Part shown: positions 63,067 through 64,000 of the stretch, in pieces
Layout: the number at the start of each line of letters is the position of its first letter
How positions within the stretch are numbered: position 1 is the first letter of the stretch
NCBI GenBank assembly: GCA_037389465.1
Contig: JAZARR010000154.1
Location: forward strand, 1,860,001-1,924,000
DNA length: 64,000 nt
Direction of reading: 5' to 3'
Source: Baylisascaris procyonis
Lineage: Eukaryota; Nematoda; Chromadorea; Rhabditida; Ascarididae
Program-made: the position numbers and the translations under genes
Notes under the pieces: model-generated
What the model saw: the letters and a program-made list of their open reading frames with translations, nothing else
Database searches by the model: none
What the model was told of the DNA's origin: nothing

Positions 63067-64000
63067 AGCAGCAAGTTGCTGATTTATTTTTTAATAACCT
63101 CCACATTTTGATTTTATTGTTGTTTAAGATGTAACAGCGAAGACCGGAGTTCGCCTTTCAGGAACATGAACCTCGCATAACCATTGAAACAGTGACTGTT
63201 TTGAAGATAAACTGTTTCTCATCGAATCCAAACAACTGCCTCTATCCAGCTGGAATTTTACTCCTGCCGATTACTTTTTGAGGAATACAGTAGACGAAAA
63301 GGCTTTGCTTAAAACGTTTTGACGTGACCACTTTGGCTACAGACTAACTGAACGCCGAAGGTGTTTTGGCACCCTCACCCCGGCAAATTGATAGCTATAC
63401 AGAAATTGGCAGGTATGCTTCAATTAACTCATAGGTCTTGAAGTCTCATGCGAATGGCACGAAAGCTGGCAAACCTTGATGCTTGCTATTAAGATAAGCT
63501 TAATTGTAATCGTTTTTTTGCGAGTGTTTTAATGTTCGGGTAGGTAAGTCAAAAAGTGAGACTCGTTCGTATTTATTAATTTGGCCAAGTTAATAAAAAT
63601 CCTTGCCTTACTTCCGTAGTTCCATATTACTTTAAAATAATACTGTTTGTATTACTTTGAATGAAATATAAGGAGCTTAGTCTCAGGCCGTCTGAAGAAA
63701 GAAATTTTTCTAAGATAACTGAATAGAAAAAATTGATATGGCTTGAGCATTACGACTCAAATCATACAATGTACTCTTCTATTGGAAACAAGTTATTGAT
63801 TTTTTCAGATCATTTTCTTGCTTCAAACATCTATCTCTCTTAGAACTTTGTGGCGATCGCCATTAAACCTCCATCTCTTTTATCTCAACCTACAGTTCTT
63901 GTTTTCGAAGCCGCATTATTCAAGACTGCTTAGAAATGCTTCCTTCACATGTACCTAAGGAAAGTGAGGATTTGCCTTGTAAATAACGCTTTGCCAAAAC
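63067..64000. other. Right edge of the window, no gene recognised
   Basis: A TTTTTTCAG acceptor-like site at about 63810 is followed by about 120 bp of open frame, but no family or partner exon is evident. Confidence 0.3.

Overview
The window looks like nuclear DNA of a nematode, possibly a strongylid (clade V) parasite. Reasons: many small coding exons sit between introns with nematode-type splice sites (GTAAGT/GTATGT donors, TTTCAG acceptors); likely trans-splice acceptors lie just before start codons; the non-coding DNA is AT-rich with long (TA)n runs; and the RNF5/RNF185-type protein is nematode-like. The species assignment is inference. No bacterial, viral, CRISPR or operon-type system is visible.

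Layout. 1-2.4 kb: upstream DNA holding a fold-back (long inverted repeat) element at about 413-1512. 2.4-14.2 kb, plus strand: a complete 13-exon BTB-BACK-kelch gene of the KLHL2/KLHL3 (Drosophila kelch) type. I could join it in frame from start to stop (620 codons plus stop). Its introns carry four (TA)n arrays. 14.2-17.9 kb: intergenic DNA with another (TA)n array and a 0.77-kb GT-rich tandem repeat. 18.0-20.3 kb, minus strand: exons of a PLAT/LH2-domain (LOXHD1-like) gene or gene remnant. 20.3-28.1 kb: no recognised gene. 28.1-32.3 kb, minus strand: a complete five-exon rnf-5 (RNF5/RNF185) membrane RING E3 ubiquitin ligase of 196 aa. 32.3-57.1 kb: a gene-poor block with a 135-bp (TA)n array, short tandem duplications, G-runs and a few exon-like orphan segments. 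57.1-59.7 kb, plus strand: a multi-exon, multi-pass membrane protein of unknown family with serpentine-like features; its middle exons are unresolved. 60.4-63.1 kb, plus strand: exon-like segments of a second unidentified membrane protein.

Two genes belong to ubiquitin ligation: the KLHL protein as a Cullin-3 substrate adaptor and RNF-5 as a membrane-anchored RING E3. They lie on opposite strands about 14 kb apart with no sign of common control, so I treat this as coincidence. I found no clearly undescribed system. The items most worth checking are the unidentified membrane genes at 57-63 kb, the PLAT locus with its divergent second half, and the fold-back element.
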